The translations under genes and the position numbers were made by a program. 64,000 nt of DNA, from contig JAGTTR010000020.1 in NCBI GenBank assembly GCA_018223385.1, positions 25,721 to 89,720 on the forward strand. The letters are read 5' to 3'. This document shows, piece by piece, positions 9,491 to 19,052 of this stretch (positions are counted from its first letter, which is position 1; each line of letters starts with the position of its first letter). This stretch comes from Oscillospiraceae bacterium Marseille-Q3528. GTDB taxonomy: Bacteria; Bacillota; Clostridia; Lachnospirales; Lachnospiraceae. The notes beneath the pieces were generated by a model. It did not search any database and had not been told where the DNA came from. It saw only the letters and a list, made by a program, of their open reading frames with translations.

Positions 9491-10192
9491 ATGCAGGAAA
9501 CAAAGATTCTTGTGGTGGACGATGAGAAGGAGATCGCGGATCTGATCGAGATTTATCTGGTCAGTGACGGCTACAAAGTATACAAGGCGTACAATGCAGC
9601 GGACGGCCTGGATATTCTGGCAAAAGAGGACATCAAGCTGGTGCTGCTGGACATCATGATGCCGGGGATGGACGGGCTTGCCATGTGCCGGAAGATCCGG
9701 GAGACGAGCAACATACCCATTATTATTTTAAGTGCCAAGTCCACCGACCTGGACAAGATCCTGGGGCTGGGCACAGGTGCCGACGATTATGTGACGAAGC
9801 CCTTCAACCCGCTGGAACTGACCGCCCGGGTGAAATCCCAGCTGCGTCGGTTTACCCAGCTGAATCCCGGCAGTGACAAGGGAAAGCCGGAGACGGAGAT
9901 CCAGATCCGGGGGCTGGTGATCAACAAGGAGAATCACAAGGTGGTCGTGTACGGCGAAGAAGTGAAGCTGACACCCATCGAGTTCGACATTCTGTACCTG
10001 CTGGCGTCCAACCCGGGGCGGGTGTTCAGCACCGATGAGATTTTTGAGCGGGTGTGGAACGAGAAGGTCTATGAAGCAAACAACACGGTGATGGTGCACA
10101 TCCGGCGACTGCGCGGCAAGATGAAGGAGGATACCAGAACCGAGAAGATTATCACGACGGTATGGGGAGTGGGATACAAAATTGAGCGATGA
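9491..10192 (+). CDS. OmpR/VanR-type response regulator
   Basis: This 233-residue DNA-binding response regulator has a receiver domain at residues 1-118. Acidic residues VDDE lie near 10, the phospho-acceptor Asp is in LLDIMMPGMDG (near 55), with a conserved Ser/Thr in ILSAKS and Lys in VTKPF. The winged-helix output domain occupies about 135-230 (TPIEFDILYLLASNPGRVFS; VHIRRLRGK). Sequence features resemble the VanR group. The sensor kinase gene overlaps its end by 11 bp. It is followed by an ABC-type module on the same strand, so it may control that module. The ribosome site is AGAGAGGCAGG. Confidence 0.92.
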   Translation: MQETKILVVDDEKEIADLIEIYLVSDGYKVYKAYNAADGLDILAKEDIKLVLLDIMMPGMDGLAMCRKIRETSNIPIIILSAKSTDLDKILGLGTGADDYVTKPFNPLELTARVKSQLRRFTQLNPGSDKGKPETEIQIRGLVINKENHKVVVYGEEVKLTPIEFDILYLLASNPGRVFSTDEIFERVWNEKVYEANNTVMVHIRRLRGKMKEDTRTEKIITTVWGVGYKIER

Positions 10193-11309
10193 ATTGTTCA
10201 AATCCTTTCGGAGACGGATTTTTTTCAGTGCCCTGGCCAGCATTCTCATCACCTGCGGCGCGGAGCTGATCGTTATTTTCAATCTGCAGGTGATCGTGGA
10301 ATTCCTGCGCCGGAACGGGTACCGCAATTCCATTCTGGGAAGAGACGGCCTGAACCCCACCGTGCAGATGATCATTCTCTTTGCGGTGGGCGGTGCGGTG
10401 TTTCTCATAAGCTTTGCCATGTGTATGGACGGTGTGGTGCGTTATGTCCGGGAGATTTCCAATGGCATCACCCGGATTGCCGGCGGTGATCTGAATACGG
10501 AGATCAGCGTCCGGGGGCAGGATGAGTTTGCCTCCATTGCCCGGAACCTGAACAAGATGACCGGGGAAGTCCGGGTACTCATGGACAAGGAGCGGGAGGC
10601 GGAGCGGACGAAGAACGACCTGATTACCAACGTGGCCCACGATCTGCGCACGCCGCTGACGTCGGTCATCGGGTATCTGGAGCTTCTGAAGACCCGGCCC
10701 GACCTGGAGCCGGAGGTACGGCAGAATTTTGTGGACATTGCCTACAAGAAATCCAAGCGGCTGGAGAAGCTCATCGAGGATCTGTTTGGCTTTACGAAAC
10801 TGAATTATGGAAAAATTACGATGAAGCCGGGGATGTTGGACATTGTCAAGCTGCTGGAACAGATGCTGGATGAGTTTTATCCGAATTTTCAGGAGGCGGG
10901 GCTTACCTATGAGTTTACCAGCTCCCAGAACAGTCTCCAGATCGAGGCGGACGGCAACCTGCTGGCGCGGCTGTTTGACAACCTGATCAACAACGCCATC
11001 AAGTACGGCGCGGACGGGAAGAAGATCGTGGTCAGCGTGGAGCGGGAGGACCCCATGGTGGTCATCCGCGTGCTGAACTACGGAAAGATCATCCCGCCGG
11101 AGGAGCTGGATCATATTTTTGAAAAATTTTACCGGGTGGAGCATTCCCGCTCCATGAATACCGGGGGCACCGGACTGGGCCTTGCCATTGCCAAGGGTGT
11201 TGTGGAGCTTCACGGCGGAACAATCCATGCGTCCAGCAGCATGCGGGGAACGGTGTTCGAGGTGCGCCTGTACCAGTCGCTGAAGGACCGGCCGGAGCAT
11301 TTTGATTAG
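10182..11309 (+). CDS. VanS-like sensor histidine kinase
   Basis: This 375-residue membrane kinase has two transmembrane helices (about 14-36 and 66-88), a short outside loop, a HAMP region (about 88-140) and a HisKA domain with the phosphorylated His in NVAHDLRTPLTSVIGY (near 158). The HATPase domain shows NLINNAIKYG (N box), EKFYRVEHSRS (F box) and GGTGLGLAIAKG (G box). It starts with TTG at 10182, overlapping the regulator stop by 11 nt; no better ATG fits the first transmembrane helix. The short outside loop suggests membrane or small-molecule sensing, as in VanS and BceS-type kinases. The signal is unknown. Confidence 0.9.
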   Translation: MSDELFKSFRRRIFFSALASILITCGAELIVIFNLQVIVEFLRRNGYRNSILGRDGLNPTVQMIILFAVGGAVFLISFAMCMDGVVRYVREISNGITRIAGGDLNTEISVRGQDEFASIARNLNKMTGEVRVLMDKEREAERTKNDLITNVAHDLRTPLTSVIGYLELLKTRPDLEPEVRQNFVDIAYKKSKRLEKLIEDLFGFTKLNYGKITMKPGMLDIVKLLEQMLDEFYPNFQEAGLTYEFTSSQNSLQIEADGNLLARLFDNLINNAIKYGADGKKIVVSVEREDPMVVIRVLNYGKIIPPEELDHIFEKFYRVEHSRSMNTGGTGLGLAIAKGVVELHGGTIHASSSMRGTVFEVRLYQSLKDRPEHFD

Positions 11310-11337
11310 CACGGACACACATATGAGGAGAGGGTAT

Positions 11338-13665
11338 ATGCAGACATACAGAAAACAGAGAGCCTGGCGTGTGCTTGGCGCCTGCCTGCTGGCAGTGCTG
11401 CTGCTGTTTGGCGCGGATCGGCGGACAGAAGCAGCAGCGCCCGTGGCGGATGCCTTTGATATTTCGCTGACCTATGGCTATGACAATACGGTAAAATACA
11501 ACCGGGATGCCGCTTTTCATGTGCAGGTGACCAGCAAGGAAGCGGCTTTTTCCGGCAGGGTGTATTTTCTTACCTCCGCCTATGGGCAGGAGGTATACTA
11601 TGGCTCCAGTTCTCTGCTGAGCCTGCCCTTTGGTCACAGGGCCTATGCGCTCAGCTATGACAACTACGGGTTTTCCAAAGCGCTGGAGCTGGCACCGGGA
11701 CAGACAAAGACGGTGACCTTTACGCTGCCCATGACCGGCTGTGCCCCTTTTGTAAAAATCCAGCTCATCGGGACAGACGGACAGATACAGGCGGAGAAGG
11801 AGATTTCCCTGTCAGTGCGCACTTCCTCCGGGGAGTTTCTGGCGGGGGTGTTGACGGATGATCCGGCGGGCATGCAGTATCTGGACGGCCTGCGCACATC
11901 GGCTTATTCTTCCATCAGCCTGGCGGCGGTGGCACTGGATGAGAACACGCTGGAGGATACCCAGGCCGGGCTGGATATGCTGGATCTGCTCCTGGTGCAG
12001 GATTTTGACACAGACCGGCTGCGGACAGAGCAGAAGGAAGCCATCAAACGCTGGGTGAGAGACGGCGGTGTGCTGGTGCAGGGCGGCGGACAGAAGGCTG
12101 CAGACATGGCAGACCTGACACCGGAGATCGAACCTTACGGAGAGGGACGGATCGTGACCTACCCCCAGCGGCTGACCATGGGAGAGGACGAGGTAGCCGG
12201 TACCGATCTGATGGGACAGATGCTTTTGGAGGACTGCTTTTCCAGGCAGCAGCTGGAGGAAGCGGATCCCACGGTAACGCACACCGGGGACGATTACTGG
12301 GTCGTTTCCAGTGAGCTGGAGGGCGTCAGCATGGAACATATCCCGAAGACCGGCAGATATGCGGTAGTGCTGGCCGTCTATGTGATCCTGGCAGGGCCGG
12401 TGGTTTACCTTGTATTGAAAAAATTTCACGGAAGAAAATATATCTGGGGCTGTGTGGGTGTTCTGGCGATCCTGTTTTCCGGGATCGTGTTTGTCATGGG
12501 CAGCCGCACCCGGTTTAATGCGCCCTTTGTCAATTATGTGCGGAAGATCAATCTGATGCCGGGCGTGAAGGATGAGAAGGTAGATTTTTCTGTCCGGGCG
12601 CCTTATAACACGGCGTACAGCATTTATGTGAATCAGGACTATGATCTCATGCCGGTGTGCGATACGGCTTATTATGGCGCCACCTATATGGATGCGGTGC
12701 CTGATTTTTCCAGAGAAAGCATGCAGATCGCCTATGGGGAGACGGAAAATGTGCTGTCCATGGAGAGTGACCGGGCGTTTACGGCCAAATATGTGCAGGC
12801 CTCCCGGACGGAAAAGACGGAGGCGGATTTTGGCGTGCAGGGAGAGCTCAGCTATTTTGACGGGGTACTGACCGGAACGCTGGTCAATCAGACATCTTAC
12901 GATCTGTCGGATGTGTTCTTGGTATTTCAGAATCATCTGATGTACGTGGAACAGTTTCCGGCCGGCGGTTCCCTGGATGTGGGAACGTGTAAACTGTATT
13001 CCTTTGTGCCGGGATCAGGCTATGAGATCGTGCAAAAATGCCTGGATTATGAAGCGGGATATCACAAAGAAGTGAACGCGGATTTCCTGGATGCCTGCTG
13101 GAAGACGTCGATCCTTTCCAATCAGCTGGAGGAAGGCTATGAGCAGGAGCCGAAGGGCTGCCGTCTGGTGGGATTTGCGGACGGGGAGCCGCTGGATCTT
13201 CTGAAGGACAGCGCTTATCAGACGGAAGGACAGAACCTGGTGAGTACGGATATTGCCCTTTCTTATGAAAAAGAAGAAAATGGGAAAACCTGGGAATATT
13301 TCCCGTTTATCACCAGCACGGTGCGGGTGGTGTCCGGCGATTACGTTACGTATAACAATACGGCTTACGGCAATGATGTGGTGCTGGAATACCAGGTGCC
13401 GGAGGCGAAGGAGCTGTCCCTGGTGTTTGACCATGAGGATTACTACGATGCGGATGCCTATCAGGAATTTGCCGGAACGATAGAAATCTATAATTACAGA
13501 ACCAGCCGCTATGAGAAGATATCCGAGGAGGATGAACTGTCGGGTGACCGGCTGGAACAGTGTATTTCGCTGGATCACCGGATCCTGCTGCGTTACCGGG
13601 ATACGACGGTGGGCGAAGACAAATCAGACAAGCTGCCGATTCTGATCATGAAAGGGAGGATCTGA
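11338..13665 (+). CDS. Secreted/membrane ABC-auxiliary protein (GldG-like organisation)
   Basis: This 775-residue protein was not assigned to a named family. The start at 11338 follows AGGAGAGGGTAT. An N-terminal signal segment (WRVLGACLLAVLLLFGA) leads into an extracytoplasmic beta-rich domain (about 30-165). A Rossmann-like region follows (about 165-270), with LAGVLTDDPAG, LDLLLVQDFDTDRL and IKRWVRDGGVLVQGGG, reminiscent of the GATase-like fold of ABC-auxiliary (GldG/DUF4350) proteins. Two transmembrane helices lie near 345-395. A large second extracytoplasmic beta-rich region makes up the C-terminal half. It sits directly before an ABC ATPase (2 bp gap) and permease, so a role as the external partner of that exporter is inferred. 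Confidence 0.6.
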   Translation: MQTYRKQRAWRVLGACLLAVLLLFGADRRTEAAAPVADAFDISLTYGYDNTVKYNRDAAFHVQVTSKEAAFSGRVYFLTSAYGQEVYYGSSSLLSLPFGHRAYALSYDNYGFSKALELAPGQTKTVTFTLPMTGCAPFVKIQLIGTDGQIQAEKEISLSVRTSSGEFLAGVLTDDPAGMQYLDGLRTSAYSSISLAAVALDENTLEDTQAGLDMLDLLLVQDFDTDRLRTEQKEAIKRWVRDGGVLVQGGGQKAADMADLTPEIEPYGEGRIVTYPQRLTMGEDEVAGTDLMGQMLLEDCFSRQQLEEADPTVTHTGDDYWVVSSELEGVSMEHIPKTGRYAVVLAVYVILAGPVVYLVLKKFHGRKYIWGCVGVLAILFSGIVFVMGSRTRFNAPFVNYVRKINLMPGVKDEKVDFSVRAPYNTAYSIYVNQDYDLMPVCDTAYYGATYMDAVPDFSRESMQIAYGETENVLSMESDRAFTAKYVQASRTEKTEADFGVQGELSYFDGVLTGTLVNQTSYDLSDVFLVFQNHLMYVEQFPAGGSLDVGTCKLYSFVPGSGYEIVQKCLDYEAGYHKEVNADFLDACWKTSILSNQLEEGYEQEPKGCRLVGFADGEPLDLLKDSAYQTEGQNLVSTDIALSYEKEENGKTWEYFPFITSTVRVVSGDYVTYNNTAYGNDVVLEYQVPEAKELSLVFDHEDYYDADAYQEFAGTIEIYNYRTSRYEKISEEDELSGDRLEQCISLDHRILLRYRDTTVGEDKSDKLPILIMKGRI

Positions 13666-13667
13666 CC

Positions 13668-14600
13668 ATGCTGAAAATCCGAAATCTGACGAAGCGTTAC
13701 GGCAGACATACGGCGCTGGACAGTCTGGATCTGCAGATTGACAGGGGAGAGATCTTCGGTTTCGTGGGGCCCAACGGCGCCGGGAAGACCACGACCATGA
13801 AAATCATGGCGGGACTTCTCAAAGCGGATGCGGGAGAAATTTACATTGATGATATCAAGCTTTTTGAGGATTATAACCGGCTGAAAGAGGTCATCGGCTA
13901 TATGCCGGATTTTTTCGGTGTGTATGACAATCTGCAGGTGATGGAATATCTGGAATTCTATGCCAGTGCCTACGGCATGGAGACGCGGCAGGCCCGCAGA
14001 CTGGGCGGACATCTGCTGGAAATGGTGCATCTGGAGGGAAAGGAAGAGTGCTATGTGGATGAGCTTTCCCGGGGCATGAAGCAGCGGCTCTGCCTGGCCC
14101 GGGCGCTGATCCACGATCCCCAGTTTCTCATTCTGGATGAACCGGCGTCCGGCCTGGATCCCCGAAGCCGGTTTGAATTCAAGGAAATCCTGAAGGAATT
14201 GCGGGATAACGGCAAGACGATCATCATCAGTTCCCACATTCTCATGGAGCTGGCAGAGATGTGTACGAGCATCGGCATCATCGAGCGGGGCAAAATGATC
14301 CTTCAGGGAAGCATTGAGGACATTCTGGAGACGGTGGATACGTCTAATCCGCTGATCATCCGGGTGTACGATCAGGTGGACACGGCAGTGCTGCTGCTGA
14401 AGCGGGAGGAGAAGATCGAGAGTCTTACCATCCGGGGCAACAGCATTTTCGCTTCCTTTTCCGGCAACCGGGAGGAGGAGGCAAGGCTGCTGAAGACGCT
14501 CATCGACAATGGGGTGCTCGTCCAGTCCTTTTCCAGAGAGCAGGGCAGCCTGGAATCCCTGTTCCTGAAGATTACAGAACACAGTGAGGAGGCAGGATAA
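13668..14600 (+). CDS. ABC transporter ATPase (CcmA/GldA-like)
   Basis: This 310-residue ABC ATPase starts at 13668 after AAGGGAGGA, 2 bp past the upstream gene. Motifs are Walker A GPNGAGKTT, the signature LSRGMKQR, Walker B LILDEPASGLDP and the switch His in ISSHILME. The roughly 90-residue C-terminal extension is typical of ABC-2 exporters. The permease starts immediately after its stop. The substrate is unknown. Organisation with an auxiliary surface protein recalls the GldA/F/G systems of other phyla, and the VanRS-like pair just upstream is a plausible controller. Confidence 0.92.
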   Translation: MLKIRNLTKRYGRHTALDSLDLQIDRGEIFGFVGPNGAGKTTTMKIMAGLLKADAGEIYIDDIKLFEDYNRLKEVIGYMPDFFGVYDNLQVMEYLEFYASAYGMETRQARRLGGHLLEMVHLEGKEECYVDELSRGMKQRLCLARALIHDPQFLILDEPASGLDPRSRFEFKEILKELRDNGKTIIISSHILMELAEMCTSIGIIERGKMILQGSIEDILETVDTSNPLIIRVYDQVDTAVLLLKREEKIESLTIRGNSIFASFSGNREEEARLLKTLIDNGVLVQSFSREQGSLESLFLKITEHSEEAG

Positions 14601-15473
14601 GTGAAGCTGAATCCGGTATTTAAAAATGAAATCAAATTAAGCAGCCGGACGATGAAGAGCAGCTGGATGGTATTCGGCTACAATGCGGTACTCATCGTGG
14701 CAAGCATGATGGTGCTGTACAGCATGATGGATACGGTGCATTACGGCTACAGCATGGATTATTCCGAGATGGTCGGCCTTTACGTGGTGATGGCGTACAT
14801 GGAATTCGGTATGATCCTGCTCATCATCCCGGCCATTACGGCGGGCAGCATCGCCGGGGAGCGGGAACGGCAGACGCTGGACATGCTGCTGGCGACGAAG
14901 ATGAAGCCCTGGTCTATCGTGCTGGGCAAGCTGGAATCGTCCCTGAGTTCGGTGCTCATGCTGGCCGTCTCCAGTCTGCCGGTGCTGTCCATTGTGTTCA
15001 TCTTTGGCGGTGTGGGCATTCTGGAGCTGGTGGGATTTGTGGTGATCCTGGGCGTATCGGCAATTTTTGTCGGCAGTGTGGGTATTTTCTTTTCGGCCTA
15101 CACAAGAAGGGTGACCACTGCCACGGTGCTGACCTATCTGGCGGTGCTGTTCCTGCTGGGCGGCACACTGGTCATCGAAAGCGGCGTTTACAGTCTGGTA
15201 CAGATGCAGATGTCGGCAGTGGGACAGACGGAGGGCATCACCGTGGGCAACGTCATCGGCCTTCTTCTGGTCAATCCGGCGGTGACCTTCTATGGCATGG
15301 TCAGCAGCCAGGTGGGAGACCCGGGAGCCATCGTAGCGCTCTGTACCCGGTTCGGGCTGAACGGGGCGGAAGGCATCCTCACCCACTGGATCGCCGTCAG
15401 CGAGGTGGTGCAGCTGCTGCTGTCCGGCGTGCTACTGTATCTGGCGGGGAGAAAGATCAATCCATTAAAATAG
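14601..15473 (+). CDS. ABC-2 type permease
   Basis: This 290-residue integral membrane protein has about six helices: near 20-42, 58-82, 110-135, 140-165, 172-195 and 265-285. The intracellular coupling segment AGSIAGERERQTLDMLLATKM is characteristic of ABC-2 permeases. The GTG start at 14601 abuts the ATPase stop, so the two are coupled. It is the last gene of the module; a strong terminator follows about 90 bp later. Confidence 0.88.
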   Translation: MKLNPVFKNEIKLSSRTMKSSWMVFGYNAVLIVASMMVLYSMMDTVHYGYSMDYSEMVGLYVVMAYMEFGMILLIIPAITAGSIAGERERQTLDMLLATKMKPWSIVLGKLESSLSSVLMLAVSSLPVLSIVFIFGGVGILELVGFVVILGVSAIFVGSVGIFFSAYTRRVTTATVLTYLAVLFLLGGTLVIESGVYSLVQMQMSAVGQTEGITVGNVIGLLLVNPAVTFYGMVSSQVGDPGAIVALCTRFGLNGAEGILTHWIAVSEVVQLLLSGVLLYLAGRKINPLK

Positions 15474-15563
15474 AGGGAAAATCGTGGAAACAGCACAGAA
15501 CGGTGTAAACATGGAAGCCGGGAAAATAGCTGGAATATGAGAAAAATATGGCGATGAAAAAAG

Positions 15564-15615
15564 AAAGTTCTGTCAGAATCTTCGATAACAGAAGACTTTG
15601 ACAGAACTTTTTTGT
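15564..15615 (+). terminator. Strong terminator between the ABC module and the antiporter
   Basis: AAAGTTCTGTCA (15564-15575) pairs exactly with TGACAGAACTTT (15599-15610), with an additional inner TCTTC/GAAGA pair. A T-run on the plus strand and A-rich flank on the other side allow it to serve both convergent genes. Confidence 0.9.
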
Positions 15616-15646
15616 TGTAAACTTTGTGTCAGGCGTAACCTGTGGT

Positions 15647-17179
15647 TTATGCCTGCTTCTTATGAACCGCGTGCCGATGCAGCACCGTCAGCGCTGCCAC
15701 CAGGCATACAATGGAGGAAGCCAGTGTCAGTATCACATTGCCGCCGCTGAAACCGGCTACCACATAGCCGACAAAACAGCAGGAGGCTACGGTGAGTGCG
15801 TAGGGCAGCTGGGTAGATACGTGTTCAATATGCTGGCATCCCGCACCGGTGGAGGACAGGATGGTGGTATCAGAAATCGGGGAGCAGTGATCGCCGAATA
15901 CACTGCCTGCCAGAGTGGCGGACAGAGAGACGATGATCAGCTGCGGCGCGATGGCAGAGCATACCGGTACGATGATGGGAATCAGGATACCGAAGGTGCC
16001 CCAGGCTGTGCCCATGGAGAAGGACAAAAATGCCGCAATGACGAAGATCAGTGCCGGGATGATGGCCGGGGGAAGGCTGGAGCTCTCCACAATGCCGCGG
16101 ACATATTCGCCGGTCATGAGAAGGTCACGGCACACGCCGCTGATGGTCCACGCCATGATCAGGATCAGGTAAGCGGGCACCATGTTTTTCACGCCGCTCT
16201 CAATGCCGGACATGAAATCATGGAAGGTTACCAGTTTGCGCGGAATGAACAGAATAAAAGCTACGATCAGGGCACCGAAGCCGCCCAGCACCAGCGCATC
16301 GGAGGCGCTGCAGTTACCGAAGGCTGCCATAATGGTGTGATAAGCCGGATCGTCTCCCCAGAGGCCGCCGTTCTGCAGCATGGCCAGAATGGAGAAAATG
16401 ATCAGGGCGATGACCGGGATGAGCATGTCCGATACCCGGCCACGCTCGGAAATGTGCACGGATTCTTCGATGGGCGCATCAAAATCACCCAGGTCGCCTG
16501 CCTGTGCAGCCTCTTCCTTTTCTTCCATGGGGCCGAAGTCCAGATCCTTCAGACAGAGAAGCAGTACCATTAATATAGAAAGAATGGCATATAAGTTGTA
16601 AGGGATCGTTGCCATAAAGGCTGCGATATCACTGGTAAATTCACCGGTGGCTGCCAGAGAAGAGCCGACAGCGGCTGCCCAGCTGGAAACCGGGGCAATG
16701 ATACATACCGGGGCAGCGGTGGCATCGATGATGTAAGCCAGCTTGGCCCGGGGAATGTTATGCTTGTCTGTCAGCGGTTTCATAACGGTGCCGACGGTCA
16801 GGCAGTTGAAATAGTCGTCAATAAAGATCAGTATGCCCAGGGCGGCGGTTGCCAGCTGTGCCATGTGGCGGTTTTTGATCTTATCGGATACCCAGCGGCC
16901 GTAAGCCCGGGAACCGCCTGCCATGGTCACGACAACGACCAGAGCGCCTAAAAGACCCAGGAATATCAGAATCTTCATATCTACCCGGGATGCCATCAGG
17001 TCAAAGGTGGTGGTCAGGGTACCCATAAACGGGTTCAGGCCGGAGGCACAGGCATAGATCAGCGATCCTGACAGAATACCGATGAGCAGGGAGGACATAA
17101 CCTCCTTGGTGATCAGCGCAAGTGAAATTGCAAGAAGCGGAGGCAGTAAAGACAGCCAGCCGACAAAAATTGGTTCCAT
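15647..17179 (-). CDS. nhaC: NhaC-family Na+/H+ antiporter
   Basis: This 510-residue polytopic membrane protein has about 11-12 helices and belongs to the NhaC ion-antiporter family. Relatives exchange Na+/H+ or small carboxylates with amines. The start at 17179 follows GAGAGGGGAAAACG; eight extra in-frame residues upstream lack a ribosome site. Family segments are LIFIDDYFNCLTVGTVMKPL, IIDATAAPVCIIAPVSSWAA and SVFGDHCSPISDTTILSSTGAG. An acidic loop (MEEKEEAAQAGDLGDFD) interrupts the middle. It is transcribed away from the phosphate genes, towards the shared terminator. Substrate ions are inferred from family only. Confidence 0.88.
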   Translation of the reverse strand: MEPIFVGWLSLLPPLLAISLALITKEVMSSLLIGILSGSLIYACASGLNPFMGTLTTTFDLMASRVDMKILIFLGLLGALVVVVTMAGGSRAYGRWVSDKIKNRHMAQLATAALGILIFIDDYFNCLTVGTVMKPLTDKHNIPRAKLAYIIDATAAPVCIIAPVSSWAAAVGSSLAATGEFTSDIAAFMATIPYNLYAILSILMVLLLCLKDLDFGPMEEKEEAAQAGDLGDFDAPIEESVHISERGRVSDMLIPVIALIIFSILAMLQNGGLWGDDPAYHTIMAAFGNCSASDALVLGGFGALIVAFILFIPRKLVTFHDFMSGIESGVKNMVPAYLILIMAWTISGVCRDLLMTGEYVRGIVESSSLPPAIIPALIFVIAAFLSFSMGTAWGTFGILIPIIVPVCSAIAPQLIIVSLSATLAGSVFGDHCSPISDTTILSSTGAGCQHIEHVSTQLPYALTVASCCFVGYVVAGFSGGNVILTLASSIVCLVAALTVLHRHAVHKKQA

Positions 17180-17256
17180 ATCGTTTTCCCCTCTCAAATT
17201 CAAGAAATTTTTAATTCTATCTTATTGTAATCGGTGAATCCGGTTCCGTCAATGAG

Positions 17257-17298
17257 ACTTTACATAAACTTTACATTTGCTTCGTACAGACTTTACAG
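17257..17298 (+). promoter_or_regulatory. Phased Pho-box-like repeats before the Na/Pi cotransporter
   Basis: ACTTTACA occurs at 17257, again exactly 11 bp later at 17268, and again 22 bp later at 17290. A weaker GTACA half-site lies between the last two. The 11-bp helical phasing is what PhoP/PhoB operators show. Confidence 0.65.
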
Positions 17299-17379
17299 GA
17301 ATTTCATATTGTTGAGAAGTAGGTAGATGAATATTCAGAAAAGAAGCAATAACGAGGAGAGAGTAGGAGGACAAAAGAG

Positions 17380-19050
17380 ATGGAGCATATGAAAATGCTG
17401 TTTATGTTTATCGGGGGCCTGGGGATGTTCCTGTATGGCATGAACGTCATGGCGGACGGCCTGCAGAAATCTGCAGGAAACCGGATGCGCAAATTATTAC
17501 AGTTTTTAACGAGTAACCGGCTCATGGGTGTACTGGTAGGACTGGGAGTTACCGCCATCATCCAGAGCTCATCCGCCACAACCGTTATGGTGGTCGGTTT
17601 TGTGAATGCAGGCATTCTGAACCTGACCCAGGCTGTGGGCGTGATCATGGGTGCCAATATCGGAACAACAGTGACTGCATGGATCGTGTCCATGAGCGAG
17701 TGGGGCAGTATGTTAAAGCCGGAGACGTTTGCACCGCTGCTCATCGGCATTGGCGCTTTTATGCTGTTATTCTGCAAAAAAGAACGGCAGAAGGAAATTG
17801 CCCAGATTCTGGTGGGCTTTGGTGTACTGTTCGTGGGCTTAAGTTACATGTCCGGTTCCATTGCACCGTATAAGAGTGCGCCGATCTTTTCCACCGCCTT
17901 TTCCGTGCTGGGGAACAACCCCATCCTTGGCATCCTGACCGGTGCGGTGGTGACGGGCATCATCCAGAGCTCATCCGCTTCTGTGGGTATTCTGCAGACG
18001 CTGGCCATGAACGGGATCGTGACATGGAATTCTGCCGTGTTCATCACCCTTGGCCAGAATATCGGTACCTGTGTAACGGCGTTGCTGTCCAGTATCGGCG
18101 CCCAGAAAAATGCCAAGCGGGCAGCGGTGATCCATCTTTTATTTAATGTGATCGGTGCGGTAGTCTTTGGCATTGTCATGGTTATCGTGTTTGGCCTGCG
18201 CCCGGCTTTCGGCACATCGACCATCAGCAGCGTACAGATTTCCATTTTCCACACGGTATTCAATGTGACCAATACAATCCTGCTGTTCCCCTTTGCCAAA
18301 GTACTGGTGAAATTATCGGAAAAAATTGTCCGGGATGAAAAAGAAACCGGCGAGGCAGAGGAGATGGCAGACATCGCTCTGCCGCAGCTGGATGCCCGTG
18401 TGCTGGAAACCCCTGCTTTCGCTATGGAAAATACGATCCAGGAGCTGCTTCGGATGAGTGAGATCACCGTCTGTCATCTGCGCACTGCCATGGACGCCGT
18501 GCTCACAGGCAGCCGCCGGAAAATCGAGAAGGGCAGAAAGCTGGAGGCAACGGTCAACGAATTTGAGCGGCTGATCATGGAATATCTGGCGAAGCTGGAT
18601 CATACATCGCTGACGGATAAGCAGCGGGAAATTGTGGGCGACCTGATGTATACGGTAAAGGATGTGGAGCGGATTTCTGACCACTGTGACAATATCGTAG
18701 ATTTGGCCGAGGAAATGTCGGATACTTCCATGGAGTTTTCCATGGATGCCCAGGAGGGATTAAGGGAAATGACGGAGCTGTCGGTGGAGACCATTGAGGG
18801 AGCCATTGCGGCCAGAAGAAGCGAGAAGCCGGAGCAGCGCCGGGAAAATGTGCAGAAGGTGAAAAATCTGGAGGACGAGATCGACGGCCTGAGAAAAGAA
18901 CTGCGAAAGTCCCATATGGAGCGGATCGCCCGGAACGAGTGCTCCTCCTCCAAGGGCATTATTTTTCTGGATATCATCAGCAATATGGAGCGGGTTTCTG
19001 ACCATGCCAGAAACATTGTGGAATATATTTCTTCGGAAATGGCCCGCTGA
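17380..19050 (+). CDS. Na+/phosphate cotransporter (NptA/YjbB type) with PhoU-like tail
   Basis: This 556-residue protein belongs to the Na/Pi cotransporter family II-related group. The membrane half (about 1-320) contains the inverted repeat of the family, with the two hallmark segments VTAIIQSSSATTVMVVGF and VTGIIQSSSASVGILQTL. The cytoplasmic tail (about 350-556) is helical with two PhoU-type blocks, VKDVERISDHCDNIVDLAEE and ISNMERVSDHARNIVEYI. It should import phosphate with Na+, or export it. Three phased Pho-box-like repeats lie upstream and pstS follows, so it belongs to the phosphate-starvation block. The start follows GGAGGACAAAAGAG. Confidence 0.92.
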   Translation: MEHMKMLFMFIGGLGMFLYGMNVMADGLQKSAGNRMRKLLQFLTSNRLMGVLVGLGVTAIIQSSSATTVMVVGFVNAGILNLTQAVGVIMGANIGTTVTAWIVSMSEWGSMLKPETFAPLLIGIGAFMLLFCKKERQKEIAQILVGFGVLFVGLSYMSGSIAPYKSAPIFSTAFSVLGNNPILGILTGAVVTGIIQSSSASVGILQTLAMNGIVTWNSAVFITLGQNIGTCVTALLSSIGAQKNAKRAAVIHLLFNVIGAVVFGIVMVIVFGLRPAFGTSTISSVQISIFHTVFNVTNTILLFPFAKVLVKLSEKIVRDEKETGEAEEMADIALPQLDARVLETPAFAMENTIQELLRMSEITVCHLRTAMDAVLTGSRRKIEKGRKLEATVNEFERLIMEYLAKLDHTSLTDKQREIVGDLMYTVKDVERISDHCDNIVDLAEEMSDTSMEFSMDAQEGLREMTELSVETIEGAIAARRSEKPEQRRENVQKVKNLEDEIDGLRKELRKSHMERIARNECSSSKGIIFLDIISNMERVSDHARNIVEYISSEMAR

Positions 19051-19052
19051 TG

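Noticed and set aside
15626..16573. Long plus-strand open frame opposite the NhaC-type antiporter
   Set aside because: Low-complexity His/Gln/Asp-rich translation with no domain; it is the complement of a clear transporter gene.
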